A DNA stretch of 64,000 nt, taken from contig OZ242210.1 of assembly GCA_965206315.1 (NCBI GenBank), forward strand, positions 868,001 through 932,000. The letters are read 5' to 3'. This document shows, piece after piece, positions 26,656-35,217 of the stretch (positions within the stretch are counted from its first letter, which is position 1; each line of letters starts with the position of its first letter). The notes beneath the pieces are model-generated. The model was not told the origin of the DNA and ran no database searches. It worked only from the letters and a program-made list of their open reading frames with translations. Source of the DNA: Bin16 sp965206315 (GTDB lineage Bacteria; Chloroflexota; Dehalococcoidia; Lucifugimonadales; Australimonadaceae). A program made the position numbers and the translations under genes.

Positions 26656-27585
26656 TCACCCTTGTCCTCGCAAGTCGTCTGTCACGACGCTCGCAGACCT
26701 GCGGGCGCGCACGAAGTAGATGAGCGCGAGCACCGGAATCGTGTACTTGGCGAAGTTCTCTACGGGAATACGCAAGAACAGCCACCGCTCGGGATACAAC
26801 ACGGGGTTCCCTAGGAAATCGTACAGACCGAGCTCATGCGGGTAGATACCGATAAAAATCGAAAATGCGGGTGTGGCAGCTATCGTCCAACCCCAGAGCG
26901 AGTTCAATACTCCAATACCTATCAGCAAAGCTGCTGCGCGTATCCGAAACGCCGGTTTGCTCGAGTCACACCGGACCATTGCCCATAGCGCCAACCCATT
27001 CATCGCAATCTGGACCAAGAGATATCCGGCCACGATGTAAGGCATGAACCATGGATCGAGACCCTGCGCGATACGCTGCACGTAAGAACCCGACACGCCG
27101 ATAGAGGAGTCCGCGTATGACAAGGCAATCAGAAGGAACGCATGGCTCAGGCTGGTACGGGACGCCTGGCTCGCGAACCAGAGCATGACGACTCCCCGCG
27201 CACCGTTCATGCCAAGGTCCACCACAAACGGCCGTTCCTCCGGTACAAGCAGCCATTCAACTGCACTAATCGGGATACTGATGACACGCAGAGCCAACTC
27301 GAGCGTCCATAGCAGCGTGAGGAACCTGCGTCCCTGTCGCCGGACGAACGGATAAGACACAGCCAGAAGCGCCAGACTTGGCAAGTGGTAGCCAAAGAAG
27401 CCATCCCAGAAATAGCAAGGGTAATCGCCACATTCGACTATCCAACCAGTGCCGAAAGACACGAGACCCAGAATGAGAGGCATGCCGAAGAACAGCCATA
27501 GCTCCCAGCGGTAGTTTGCGAGGAAGCGACGCAACGTCATCGGTCCTTGAATATCAGGGTTGCCAAAGGCCTCTTCGTCCGGCAT
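26656..27585 (-). CDS. multi-pass membrane protein of unknown function, A+T-richer
   Basis: 309 residues with about 8 hydrophobic segments (for example LWLFFGMPLILGLVSFGTGW, VNIACLLVQ-like helix near 190, and YTIPVLALIYFVRARR at the end). I do not recognise the family. Base composition is clearly lower in G+C than the neighbours: a sample line (27001-27060) has about 31 G+C of 60, against about 45 of 60 in the next gene. This suggests recent acquisition. The start at 27585 or the ATG at 27540 (AAGGA upstream) are both possible. Confidence 0.65.
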   Translation of the reverse strand: MPDEEAFGNPDIQGPMTLRRFLANYRWELWLFFGMPLILGLVSFGTGWIVECGDYPCYFWDGFFGYHLPSLALLAVSYPFVRRQGRRFLTLLWTLELALRVISIPISAVEWLLVPEERPFVVDLGMNGARGVVMLWFASQASRTSLSHAFLLIALSYADSSIGVSGSYVQRIAQGLDPWFMPYIVAGYLLVQIAMNGLALWAMVRCDSSKPAFRIRAAALLIGIGVLNSLWGWTIAATPAFSIFIGIYPHELGLYDFLGNPVLYPERWLFLRIPVENFAKYTIPVLALIYFVRARRSASVVTDDLRGQG

Positions 27586-27749
27586 ATGTTCCTATCGCAT
27601 ACTACGGTCGGATTACTTGAATATACACGATGCAAGTGAGCCACAGGCGGGGCCGTCCTCACCGGTTATGCAAGGGCCTCGCGCACGCCTCCTGCCCACG
27701 TCGGGTAGAATCGCGGGGTTCCCGACCCTGCGCGCGAAGGAGTTGCCCC

Positions 27750-28973
27750 ATGCCCGGCCCGCTCGACGGCATACGCGTCATAGACCTCACCCGCATCCTC
27801 GCGGGGCCGTTCTCGACGATGCTCATGGCCGACCTCGGCGCGGACGTCATCAAGGTCGAACAGCCGGAGACGGGCGACCCGGCGCGCGGCAACGGGCCGT
27901 TCCTCACGCCGGAGGGGGCGGAGACGGACGAGCAGGCGTTCAGCACGTACTTCATGAGCATCAACCGGGGGAAGCGCAGCATCGCCATCAACCTCGCCAA
28001 CCCGAAGGGGCGCGAGGTGCTGCTGCGGCTCGCCGAGACCGCCGACGTGCTCATCGAGAACTTCCGCCCCGGCTCGATGCAGCGGCTGGGGCTGGACTAC
28101 GAGGCCGTGCGGGCGCGCAACCCGCGCATCGTCATGTGCTCGGTCTCCGGCTTCGGCCAGACGGGGCCGTACGCCCAGCGTGCGGCGCTCGACGTCATCG
28201 TGCAGGGCATGGGCGGGATGCTGAGCATCACGGGCGAGCCCGGACGCGGGCCCGTGCGCCCCGGCGCGAGCATCGGCGACATCACCGCGGCGCTCTTCGC
28301 CACCGTCGCCATCCAGAGCGCGCTGCTGGAGCGCGAACGCTCCGGCGAGGGACAGTACATCGACATCGGGATGCTGGACTGCCAGGTCTCCATCATGGAG
28401 AACGCGTTCATGCGCTACTTCACGCTCGGACAGGTGCCGCAGCGCATCGGCACGCGCCATCCGAGCTCCACGCCGTTCCAGGCGTTCCAGACCGCCGACG
28501 GCTACGTCGTGGTCGCCATCATGGGCGGCGGGACCGACCAGTGGCCGCTCTTCTGCGCGGCGATAGACCACGTGGAGCTGATGGACGACCCGCGCTACCT
28601 CACCGGCTGGTCGCGCACGCAGCACTACGACGAGCTGATCCCGGTGATCGAAGAGGCGATGCTGCAGAAGACGACCGCCGAGTGGGTGGAGATACTGAAC
28701 GAGATGGGTGTTCCGGCGGGGCCGGTGCAGGACATCGCGCAGGTGGCCGAGGACCCGCAGGTGAACCACCGGGAGATGTTCGTGGAGATGGAGCACCCGG
28801 TGCTGGGGCCGGTGCGGTTCACCGGCAACCCCATCAAGATGTCGCGGACGCCCAGCGGCCCGCACCGTGTCCCGCCGCAGCTGGGCGAGCAGACGATGGA
28901 GGTGCTGACCTCCGACCTCGGGATGGCGGAGGAGGAAGCGGCGGCGCTCATGGCTGAGGGAGTCGTGGCGTGA
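27750..28973 (+). CDS. CaiB/BaiF family (class III) CoA transferase
   Basis: Moves CoA between acyl groups (formyl-CoA:oxalate, carnitine and related reactions). 407 residues, normal length. MPGPLDGIRVIDLTRILAGP and ADVIKVEQPETGDPAR at the start; the active-site Asp is in GASIGDITAALFA; the C-terminal small domain ends with G-VPPQLGEQT. Start ATG 27750 with AAGGAG seven bases upstream. The stop overlaps the GTG of the first EamA gene (GTGA), so the CoA transferase and the transporters are translationally coupled. The acyl substrate is not predictable. Confidence 0.93.
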   Translation: MPGPLDGIRVIDLTRILAGPFSTMLMADLGADVIKVEQPETGDPARGNGPFLTPEGAETDEQAFSTYFMSINRGKRSIAINLANPKGREVLLRLAETADVLIENFRPGSMQRLGLDYEAVRARNPRIVMCSVSGFGQTGPYAQRAALDVIVQGMGGMLSITGEPGRGPVRPGASIGDITAALFATVAIQSALLERERSGEGQYIDIGMLDCQVSIMENAFMRYFTLGQVPQRIGTRHPSSTPFQAFQTADGYVVVAIMGGGTDQWPLFCAAIDHVELMDDPRYLTGWSRTQHYDELIPVIEEAMLQKTTAEWVEILNEMGVPAGPVQDIAQVAEDPQVNHREMFVEMEHPVLGPVRFTGNPIKMSRTPSGPHRVPPQLGEQTMEVLTSDLGMAEEEAAALMAEGVVA

Positions 28974-29902
28974 TATTCGGCGCGCTGCTCGCGCTCGTCT
29001 CCGCGTTCTCGTTCAGCGTCAACTTCATCCTCGTGCGGCGGGGCTTCGCCGACGCCGGAGCGACTGCGGCGCAGGGCGCGTTCATCACGGTGCTCCTGGG
29101 CGTGCCGTTCGGCCTCGTGTCCGTGCTGGTGACCGGCCAGCTGTTCAACTTCGGCCAACTTGCGCCGGAGGCGTACCTCCTGCTCGCCGCGGCAGGCATC
29201 GTCCACTTCGGCATCGGGCGCTACTGCAACTACCGCGGCATCGCCGCCATCGGCGCTCCGCGCGCGGCCACCATCCAGGCCATCGCCGTGCCGTACAGCA
29301 TCGTCATGGCGATGCTCCTCCTCGACGAGCGTCCCACCATCCTGATGTACGCAGGCATCGCGCTCATCCTCGGCAGCCCCGCGCTGATGATCGACCGGCG
29401 GAAGCGTCCTGCTCCCGCCGGCGGCGCAAGCGCCACGCCTGCCGTGGAGGTGCGCACGGTAGAGGGCTACACCTTCTCGCTGCTCGCGGCTGGGGCGTAC
29501 GGCACCAGCCCCATCCTGATACGCGCCGCCGTGGAGGACGCGACCGGCGTAGCCGCCATCGGCACGTTCGTCGCCTACGTCGGCGCATCGGCGATGCTCA
29601 TGGCCACGCTGGCGCTGCCCACGCAACGGCACCTCGTGGGCACCATCAACCTCCGCTACATGCGGCTGTTCGGCGGCGCGGGCTTCGCCGTCTTCTTTGC
29701 GCAACTGCTGCGCTTCTTCGCGCTGTCGATCGCGGACGTGAGCATCGTGAACCCGCTCATGCGCATGATCGGCGTGTTCACGCTCATCCTCTCGTACCTG
29801 GTCAACCGGCGGCTGGAGCACATCACGGTGGGCGTCGTGCTCGGCGTCCTGGTGTCGTTCGCCGGGTCGGCGCTGCTGGTGACCGCGGCGGCAGGCCGCT
29901 GA
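28970..29902 (+). CDS. EamA/DMT-family transporter, tandem copy 1
   Basis: 310 residues, ten predicted helices in two EamA halves (helices 1-5 and 6-10) joined by a short linker at about residues 140-160. Motifs repeated in all three tandem copies: ALVSAFSFSVNFILVRRG, GAFITVLLGVPFG, GRYCNYR, YGTSPILIRAA. Many EamA proteins export amino acids or other metabolites. The GTG start overlaps the CoA transferase stop. Confidence 0.88.
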   Translation: MIFGALLALVSAFSFSVNFILVRRGFADAGATAAQGAFITVLLGVPFGLVSVLVTGQLFNFGQLAPEAYLLLAAAGIVHFGIGRYCNYRGIAAIGAPRAATIQAIAVPYSIVMAMLLLDERPTILMYAGIALILGSPALMIDRRKRPAPAGGASATPAVEVRTVEGYTFSLLAAGAYGTSPILIRAAVEDATGVAAIGTFVAYVGASAMLMATLALPTQRHLVGTINLRYMRLFGGAGFAVFFAQLLRFFALSIADVSIVNPLMRMIGVFTLILSYLVNRRLEHITVGVVLGVLVSFAGSALLVTAAAGR

Positions 29903-29918
29903 GTGATAGGCTCGTGAC

Positions 29919-30875
29919 GTGATACTCGGTGCGCTGCTCTCTCTCTCCTCGTCGCTGTCGTTCAGCGTCAACGCCATCCTCGTCCGCAGAGGGATCGCGG
30001 GCGCGGGGGCGACGGCGTCGCAGGGCGCGTTCATCACCGTGCTGCTGGGCGTGCCGTTCGGCTTCGCGGCAGTGGTCATCACCGGACAGATACTGCGGTT
30101 CGGCGAAGTGTCCCCGATGGGCTACCTGCTGCTGCTGGCGGCGGGCGTCGTCCACTTCGGCGTCGGCAGGTACTGCAACTACCGGTCGGTCGAGGCAATC
30201 GGGGCGGCCCGCTCCGGCCCCATCCAGGGCATCGTGACCCCGTACAGCATCGTGATGGCCGTCATCCTGCTGGACGAGGTGGTGACGCTGACGATGCTGT
30301 TCGCCATCGCGCTCGTGCTGCTCGGCCCGGCGGTCATCATCGAGCGCAGGTCACGCACTCCCGCTCCGGCAGCGTCGAGCGGAGGGAGGGAAGGCTCGCC
30401 CGCGGCGCGGAACCCGCTCGAACTGCGCTTCCTCGAAGGGTACACGTTCGCCATCCTCGCGGCGCTGGCGTACGGGACGAGCCCCATCCTCATCCGCGCC
30501 GCGCTGATGGACGCGACGCGGACGGCGGCGATCGGCACGTTCGTCGCGTACTGCGGCGCGTCGGCGGTGTTGCTCGCGACGCTGGCGCTGCCCGGACGGC
30601 GGCAGCTCATCCGCGCCATCAACCTGCGCGTCATGCGGCTGTTCGGCGGCGCGGGCTTCGCGGTCTTTCTCGCGCAGCTGCTGCGCTTCTTCGCACTGTC
30701 GGTAGCCGACGTCAGCATCGTGACGCCGTTGCAGCGCATGGCGAATGTCTTCACGGTCATCCTCACGTGGATATTCAACCGCTCGCTGGAGACGATCACG
30801 CTGCGCGTGGTGATCGGCGTGCTGGTCTCCTTCGGGGGCTCAGCGCTGCTGGTCTACGAGGCGGCGGTGCGATGA
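29919..30875 (+). CDS. EamA/DMT-family transporter, tandem copy 2
   Basis: 318 residues, the same two-half architecture and motifs as its neighbours (LRFFALSVADVSIVTPLQRM replaces the NPLMRM form). It is the most divergent of the three in the linker (residues about 145-170, Ala/Ser/Gly-rich). GTG start 16 bases after copy 1. The three may form homo- or heterodimers, as DMT proteins often do, but this is inference. Confidence 0.88.
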   Translation: MILGALLSLSSSLSFSVNAILVRRGIAGAGATASQGAFITVLLGVPFGFAAVVITGQILRFGEVSPMGYLLLLAAGVVHFGVGRYCNYRSVEAIGAARSGPIQGIVTPYSIVMAVILLDEVVTLTMLFAIALVLLGPAVIIERRSRTPAPAASSGGREGSPAARNPLELRFLEGYTFAILAALAYGTSPILIRAALMDATRTAAIGTFVAYCGASAVLLATLALPGRRQLIRAINLRVMRLFGGAGFAVFLAQLLRFFALSVADVSIVTPLQRMANVFTVILTWIFNRSLETITLRVVIGVLVSFGGSALLVYEAAVR

Positions 30876-30900
30876 GGGCGGTGAGCGGGGAGGTGGCAGC

Positions 30901-31866
30901 GTGATATTCGGCGCGCTCCTCGCGCTCGCTTCCTCGTTCTCGTTCAGCGTCAACTCCATCCTCATCCGGCGGGGTCTCGCCGACGCGGGCGCCACGGCGG
31001 CGCAGGGTGCGTTCATCACCGTGCTGCTCGGCGTGCCGTTCGGTTTCGCGGCAGTCGTCGTCACCGGACAGATACTCAACTTCGACCAGGTCCCGCTGAA
31101 CGGCTATCTGCTGCTCGCCGCTGCGGGCATCGTCCACTTCTGCATCGGGCGCTACTGCAATTACCGGAGCATCGCGGCCTTCGGCGCGTCGCGCGCCGTC
31201 ACCGTCCAGGCGTTCGCCGTGCCGTACAGCATCATCATGGCGATCGTACTGCTCGGGGAGCGGCCGACGGTCCTCATGTACGCGGCCATGGCGCTCATCC
31301 TCGGCAGTCCCCTGCTGATGATCGACCGGCGGAAGCGGCCCTCACCGGCCACCCATGCAGGGCCCTCACCCCAGCCCTCTTCCCCAGGAGAGGGGGTCAG
31401 ACCGACCGTCGAGATACGCATGGTGGAGGGGGTCGTCTTCTCCCTGCTGGCTTCGGTCGGGTACGGCACGAGCCCCATCCTCATCCGCGCCGCGCTGGAG
31501 GATGCGACGGGCGTGGCAGCCATCGGCACGTTCGTCGCGTACGTCGGCGCGTCCGTGGTGCTTCTCGTGTCGCTGGCGCTGCCCGCGCAGCGGCACCTCA
31601 TCGGCGCGATCAACTTCCGCTACATGCGGCTGTTCGGCAGCGCGGGGCTGAGCGTCTTCATGGCGCAACTGCTGCGCTTCTTCGCGCTCGCCCTCGCCGA
31701 CGTGACCATCGTCGACCCGCTCATGCGCACCGTGGGCGTCTTCACGCTCATCCTCTCGTACCTGGTCAACCGGCGGCTCGAGCTCATCACGCTGGGGGTC
31801 GTGCTGAGCGTGCTGGTGTCGTTCGCAGGGTCGGCGATGCTGGTGATCGCGGCTGCGCAGCGCTGA
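30901..31866 (+). CDS. EamA/DMT-family transporter, tandem copy 3, with a repeat in its linker
   Basis: 321 residues, closest to copy 1. The linker between the two EamA halves carries about 16 extra residues (HAGPSPQPSSPGEGV region, about 152-168) encoded by a family B repeat at 31356-31400; copy 1 has only a short Ala/Gly linker there. The insertion keeps the frame and both halves remain intact, so the protein is likely functional. It ends three bases before the stop of the convergent nucleotidyltransferase gene. Confidence 0.88.
   Translation: MIFGALLALASSFSFSVNSILIRRGLADAGATAAQGAFITVLLGVPFGFAAVVVTGQILNFDQVPLNGYLLLAAAGIVHFCIGRYCNYRSIAAFGASRAVTVQAFAVPYSIIMAIVLLGERPTVLMYAAMALILGSPLLMIDRRKRPSPATHAGPSPQPSSPGEGVRPTVEIRMVEGVVFSLLASVGYGTSPILIRAALEDATGVAAIGTFVAYVGASVVLLVSLALPAQRHLIGAINFRYMRLFGSAGLSVFMAQLLRFFALALADVTIVDPLMRTVGVFTLILSYLVNRRLELITLGVVLSVLVSFAGSAMLVIAAAQR
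31356..31400. repeat. family B palindromic repeat inside a coding region
   Basis: TGCAGGGCCCTCACCCC, AGCCCTCTTCCCC, AGGAGAGGGGGTCAG. Same subtype as 20191 and 40352. It is translated as part of EamA copy 3. Confidence 0.88.
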
Positions 31867-31869
31867 GCG

Positions 31870-32493
31870 CTACGCCTGCGCGAGGCGCAGCGCGGCCTCG
31901 TACTGCTCGCGCGTGTTGAGGTTCGTGAGCGTGAGCGGATCGTCGACCGGCACGAGCATACGCTCGGCGCGATGGCGCGAGACGACCTCCCGCAGCCCCT
32001 GCCCTTCCTCCGTGATGGCGCGCAGCTCCGGCAGCAGCGCGGTGTCGAACAGCGGCGGATGCCCGGCGTTGCCGTCGAGCGACGGCACGGCGATGGTGGG
32101 CCGCGACGCGAGCCACGCCTCGCGCAGCCGCGACAGCAGCGCGCCGGAGCGCGGCTGGTCGACCGAGACGATGAGCACGCCCGATACGTCGTCCGGCACA
32201 ACGGCCAGGCCGGCGGTGATGGAGGTGGTACGCCCCTCACGGTAGCGCGGGTTCTCGACGATCTGCAGCGGCTCGGGGCCGGTGAGCACCTGCCGCAGCC
32301 GCTCGGCGAGGTGTCCGAGCACGACGACGATGGGCTCGTAGTCCGCCGCCCCAAGCGCGTGCGCCTGGTGCGCCAGCAGCGACCTGCCGCCGAGCCAGGG
32401 CAGCAGCGCCTTCATCTCGTGCATCCGCGTTGACTCGCCCGCAGCGAGCAGCACCGCCGCGACGCGAGGCTCGTTCCCGGTCATGGCGGACAT
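31870..32493 (-). CDS. MobA/MocA-like molybdenum cofactor nucleotidyltransferase
   Basis: 207 residues. N-terminal nucleotide-binding signature AAVLLAAGESTRMHEMKALLP (LAAG-S-RMG-K form), then VVVLGH and the metal-binding DQPR. MocA-type enzymes add CMP to molybdopterin for xanthine-dehydrogenase-family enzymes; this fits the XdhC gene at 20337. MSAM or the ATG three codons on (32484) could be the start. The frame extended to 32856 crosses another gene and is not used. Confidence 0.82.
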   Translation of the reverse strand: MSAMTGNEPRVAAVLLAAGESTRMHEMKALLPWLGGRSLLAHQAHALGAADYEPIVVVLGHLAERLRQVLTGPEPLQIVENPRYREGRTTSITAGLAVVPDDVSGVLIVSVDQPRSGALLSRLREAWLASRPTIAVPSLDGNAGHPPLFDTALLPELRAITEEGQGLREVVSRHRAERMLVPVDDPLTLTNLNTREQYEAALRLAQA

Positions 32494-32631
32494 CTTACCG
32501 CCGCTGGTAATCTCTGGCGCAGGTCCCGCCAACGGCAGCGCAGCGCAGTTCGGTGCTCGGGGCAGCGTACGCCCGGCGTCACGGACCCATGGACGAGCGA
32601 TACGGACGAACGGACAGGAACGGAGGGCGCG

Positions 32632-32982
32632 ATGCCTGAAGGCGGCTCCGGGCTGCAGGGGGTCATCATCATGATGACGCTCGTGGGCTCTCCCGTCGTG
32701 GGGCTGCCCCTCTGGTGCATGTTCAAGGGGAAGCGGGGCGGGCGGGTCCTCATGCTGTTCGGAGTGTCGACGGCCATCCTGCTGGCGTTCGCCCTCTACA
32801 ACTACTCGCGCTCCTGCGCGCCTGATGTGATACGGCGCGCAGAAGAGGCCGACCATGCCAGTTGCGCCATCGGCGCGTTCTCGTGGGGGCCTTTCATCCT
32901 TGTCGTTGCCGCTATCGCCGCGGTGATCCTGTTGGGAGTGTGGGAACGGGTCGAAGAGGTGATATCCAAGCGTCGGGGATAG
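32632..32982 (+). CDS. small three-helix membrane protein of unknown function
   Basis: 116 residues with hydrophobic segments at about 10-28, 38-57 and 85-107, and a charged C-terminus (ERVEEVISKRRG). ATG start with GGAGGG eight bases upstream. I do not recognise a family. Coding bias supports it over the opposite-strand frames. Confidence 0.6.
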   Translation: MPEGGSGLQGVIIMMTLVGSPVVGLPLWCMFKGKRGGRVLMLFGVSTAILLAFALYNYSRSCAPDVIRRAEEADHASCAIGAFSWGPFILVVAAIAAVILLGVWERVEEVISKRRG

Positions 32983-33029
32983 CTTCCCCTATCATGTTGA
33001 GCGCAGACAGTACCTGACGGAGGTCCCCG

Positions 33030-33818
33030 ATGCCGGTACCGCACGACCAACTCCACGCACTCGCCCACGCGCTGAGCGAGGCCGAGCACAACGCGACGCC
33101 CATCCCGCCGCTCACGGAGCAGGCGCCGGAGATCACGTCCGAGGACGCGTACGCCGTCGCCGCGGACATCGTCGTGCACGAGCTGGAGCACGGGCACCGC
33201 ATCGTCGGGCGGAAGGTCGGCCTCACGAACGAGGCGATGCAGGCCGTGTTCGGCATCGACACGCCCATCTACGGCACGATATTCGACGACACGACGGTGC
33301 GGGACAACGGGCGCATCAAGTCGTCGGAGCTGATCCACCCGAAGGCGGAGCCGGAGCTGGCGTTCCGGTTGAAGTCCCCGCTGAGTGGGCCGGGCGTGAC
33401 GCTGGAGGACGTGATCGAGGCGACGGAGTACGTGTTCCCGGCGCTGGAGATCGTGGACTGCCGCATCGAGGGGTGGCGCATCAAGGAGCAGGACATCATC
33501 GCGGACAACGGCGTGGCGGCCCGGGTCGTGGTCGGGAGCACGCGGCTGCCGCCCGGCGCGTTCAACCTCTCGACGGAGGAGGTCGTCCTCTACCGCAACG
33601 GCGAGGAGTTCGAGCGGGGGCGGGCGTCGGCGGTGCTGGGGAACCCGGCGCGGTCGGTGGCGTGGTGCGCGAACAAGCTGGCGGAGTTCGGCCAGGGGCT
33701 GCGCGCGGGCGAGTTCGTCATGACGGGCACCATCACGACGGCGATGGACGTCCGCGCGGGCGACACGGTCCGCGCGGAGTTCGCGACGCTTGGCGGGGTG
33801 AGCGTCCGGTTCACGTAG
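33030..33818 (+). CDS. 2-keto-4-pentenoate hydratase / fumarylacetoacetate-hydrolase-family protein
   Basis: 262 residues. MhpD-type features: RKVGLTNEAMQAVFGIDTP then YGTIFDD, the metal-binding Glu pair in EPELAF, and the C-terminal AGEFVMTGTITTAM with VRAGDTVRAEF. The family includes 2-oxopent-4-enoate hydratase and 4-oxalocrotonate decarboxylase of meta-cleavage pathways, so a role in aromatic ring breakdown is plausible. Start ATG with GGAGG upstream; a -10-like TATCAT is at 32990-32995. No other meta-pathway gene is adjacent. Confidence 0.85.
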   Translation: MPVPHDQLHALAHALSEAEHNATPIPPLTEQAPEITSEDAYAVAADIVVHELEHGHRIVGRKVGLTNEAMQAVFGIDTPIYGTIFDDTTVRDNGRIKSSELIHPKAEPELAFRLKSPLSGPGVTLEDVIEATEYVFPALEIVDCRIEGWRIKEQDIIADNGVAARVVVGSTRLPPGAFNLSTEEVVLYRNGEEFERGRASAVLGNPARSVAWCANKLAEFGQGLRAGEFVMTGTITTAMDVRAGDTVRAEFATLGGVSVRFT

Positions 33819-33855
33819 GGGTGGCGCGGCTTCACTGAGTCCGTGTCCCGAAGGT

Positions 33856-35094
33856 TCACGCGGGCAATGTGCCAAGAATCATACGATAGCTGTGGTACCG
33901 ACTCTGCGGTACTAGGCCCGTCGTCACGCCAACGGCCACCGCACACCGGGGTTCGCTGATATGGGCACAGTTGGCAAAGTAACACTGGGATGCCAACTTC
34001 TGAACCTCAGGGAACAAACCGGCGAGTTCACGCCGATGAAGGCCACTGAGACCGAACTCACGTACACCGGGCGTGTCGACTACATGACCGCCCATGTCCA
34101 GCTTGTGCATCTCGGCCATGGTAGTTGTATGTCGTCCTTCTCCGAGGCGCTTGTTGGAGGTACTGACTTCTGATGTAGGCAGGTTGAGGCCCGGCTGCGC
34201 CTTAGAAATGAGTGACGACTTCCCGACCCCTGACATGCCAGTCAACGCCGTCATCTTGTCGCGAAGCAGGTCGCGAAGTTCGTCGATCCCTTGGCCTGTG
34301 GGCACACTCGTCATGACAACGTGAATCCCCAAGGCTAGGTATGGCGCAACGGCATGCTCCAAAGCGGCCAAGTCTTCTGCGAGGTCAACCTTGGTGACGC
34401 AGACGATAGGCAGCAGACCGTTCCGTTGAGCCGCAATGATGCATCTGTCAACGAATTCAGGCCAGAAGAAAGGTTCGCGCCACGAGGAGACGATCAGCAC
34501 CTGTTCTGCATTCGCGACGATTACCTGCATGCGACGGCTGCGGTTGCCGTCATGTGCTTCAGGCCGGAGCAAAGTAGTATGCCGCGGAAGCACCTCTTCG
34601 ATGATCCCTCCGCCGGCACTATCGTCGGCTACAACTACTCGATCACCCACAGCGACAACGTTCGTATATGCCGATTCCTGCGCCGTTAGCCTGCTTCTGA
34701 TGCGGCACCGGATCCATTCTCCTTCGCGTTCCGCAACGCAGAGTCCACTCGCCACTGAGACCACTGTCCACGGCACAGCCCCGGGCGTTGAGGTCTGAGA
34801 AACGGGTATGCTAATCCCCCGGAAAGCAGCGCTTTCTATGGCTAACCGTCGGTCACGCTCGTCAATCGGCATGACCTGCTCGCGCGAGTCGAAATCGAGG
34901 TCATCCCACTCTGCGGCGGATACCCCATCCCATTTCCTTCTGCGAGGAGGCCGTGACCCTAGGTTACGCCGTTGTCCAGCGCGGGCCGTCTGGATGCGCT
35001 GTCTGTGTACGCCTCTTTCGAAGGAACGCAGGCTATGGGCCACCGTCTTGTCGGATGAACGGTGGCGCTTAGGTTCTTGTCCATCGTCAGGCAA
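33856..35094 (-). CDS. rsgA: ribosome small subunit-dependent GTPase RsgA
   Basis: Circularly permuted GTPase that checks late 30S subunit assembly. 412 residues including a basic N-terminal extension (about 1-75). OB domain (AQESAYTNVVAVGDRVVV), then G4 VTKVDL, G5-like VPTGQGIDEL, G1 GMSGVGKSSLI, G3 VDTPGVREFGL, and the C-terminal zinc knuckle with CYFANCAHISEPRCAV. The permuted motif order is diagnostic. The start is uncertain: TTG 35094 has a GGAG site; MPID at about residue 75 would give a shorter protein. The DNA here is less G+C-rich than the neighbours. Confidence 0.92.
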   Translation of the reverse strand: MPDDGQEPKRHRSSDKTVAHSLRSFERGVHRQRIQTARAGQRRNLGSRPPRRRKWDGVSAAEWDDLDFDSREQVMPIDERDRRLAIESAAFRGISIPVSQTSTPGAVPWTVVSVASGLCVAEREGEWIRCRIRSRLTAQESAYTNVVAVGDRVVVADDSAGGGIIEEVLPRHTTLLRPEAHDGNRSRRMQVIVANAEQVLIVSSWREPFFWPEFVDRCIIAAQRNGLLPIVCVTKVDLAEDLAALEHAVAPYLALGIHVVMTSVPTGQGIDELRDLLRDKMTALTGMSGVGKSSLISKAQPGLNLPTSEVSTSNKRLGEGRHTTTMAEMHKLDMGGHVVDTPGVREFGLSGLHRRELAGLFPEVQKLASQCYFANCAHISEPRCAVAVGVTTGLVPQSRYHSYRMILGTLPA

Positions 35095-35217
35095 CGTTGG
35101 TTCTCCAGTTACTTCGTAGTCGCGTGGCCCATCTGAACAAGAGAAGACCGTTGCTACACGGCGTCATCATTCTCAGGGTTCGTTGCGCAAGGGCGCGGAT
35201 GTTGTCCGTGAGCGCAA

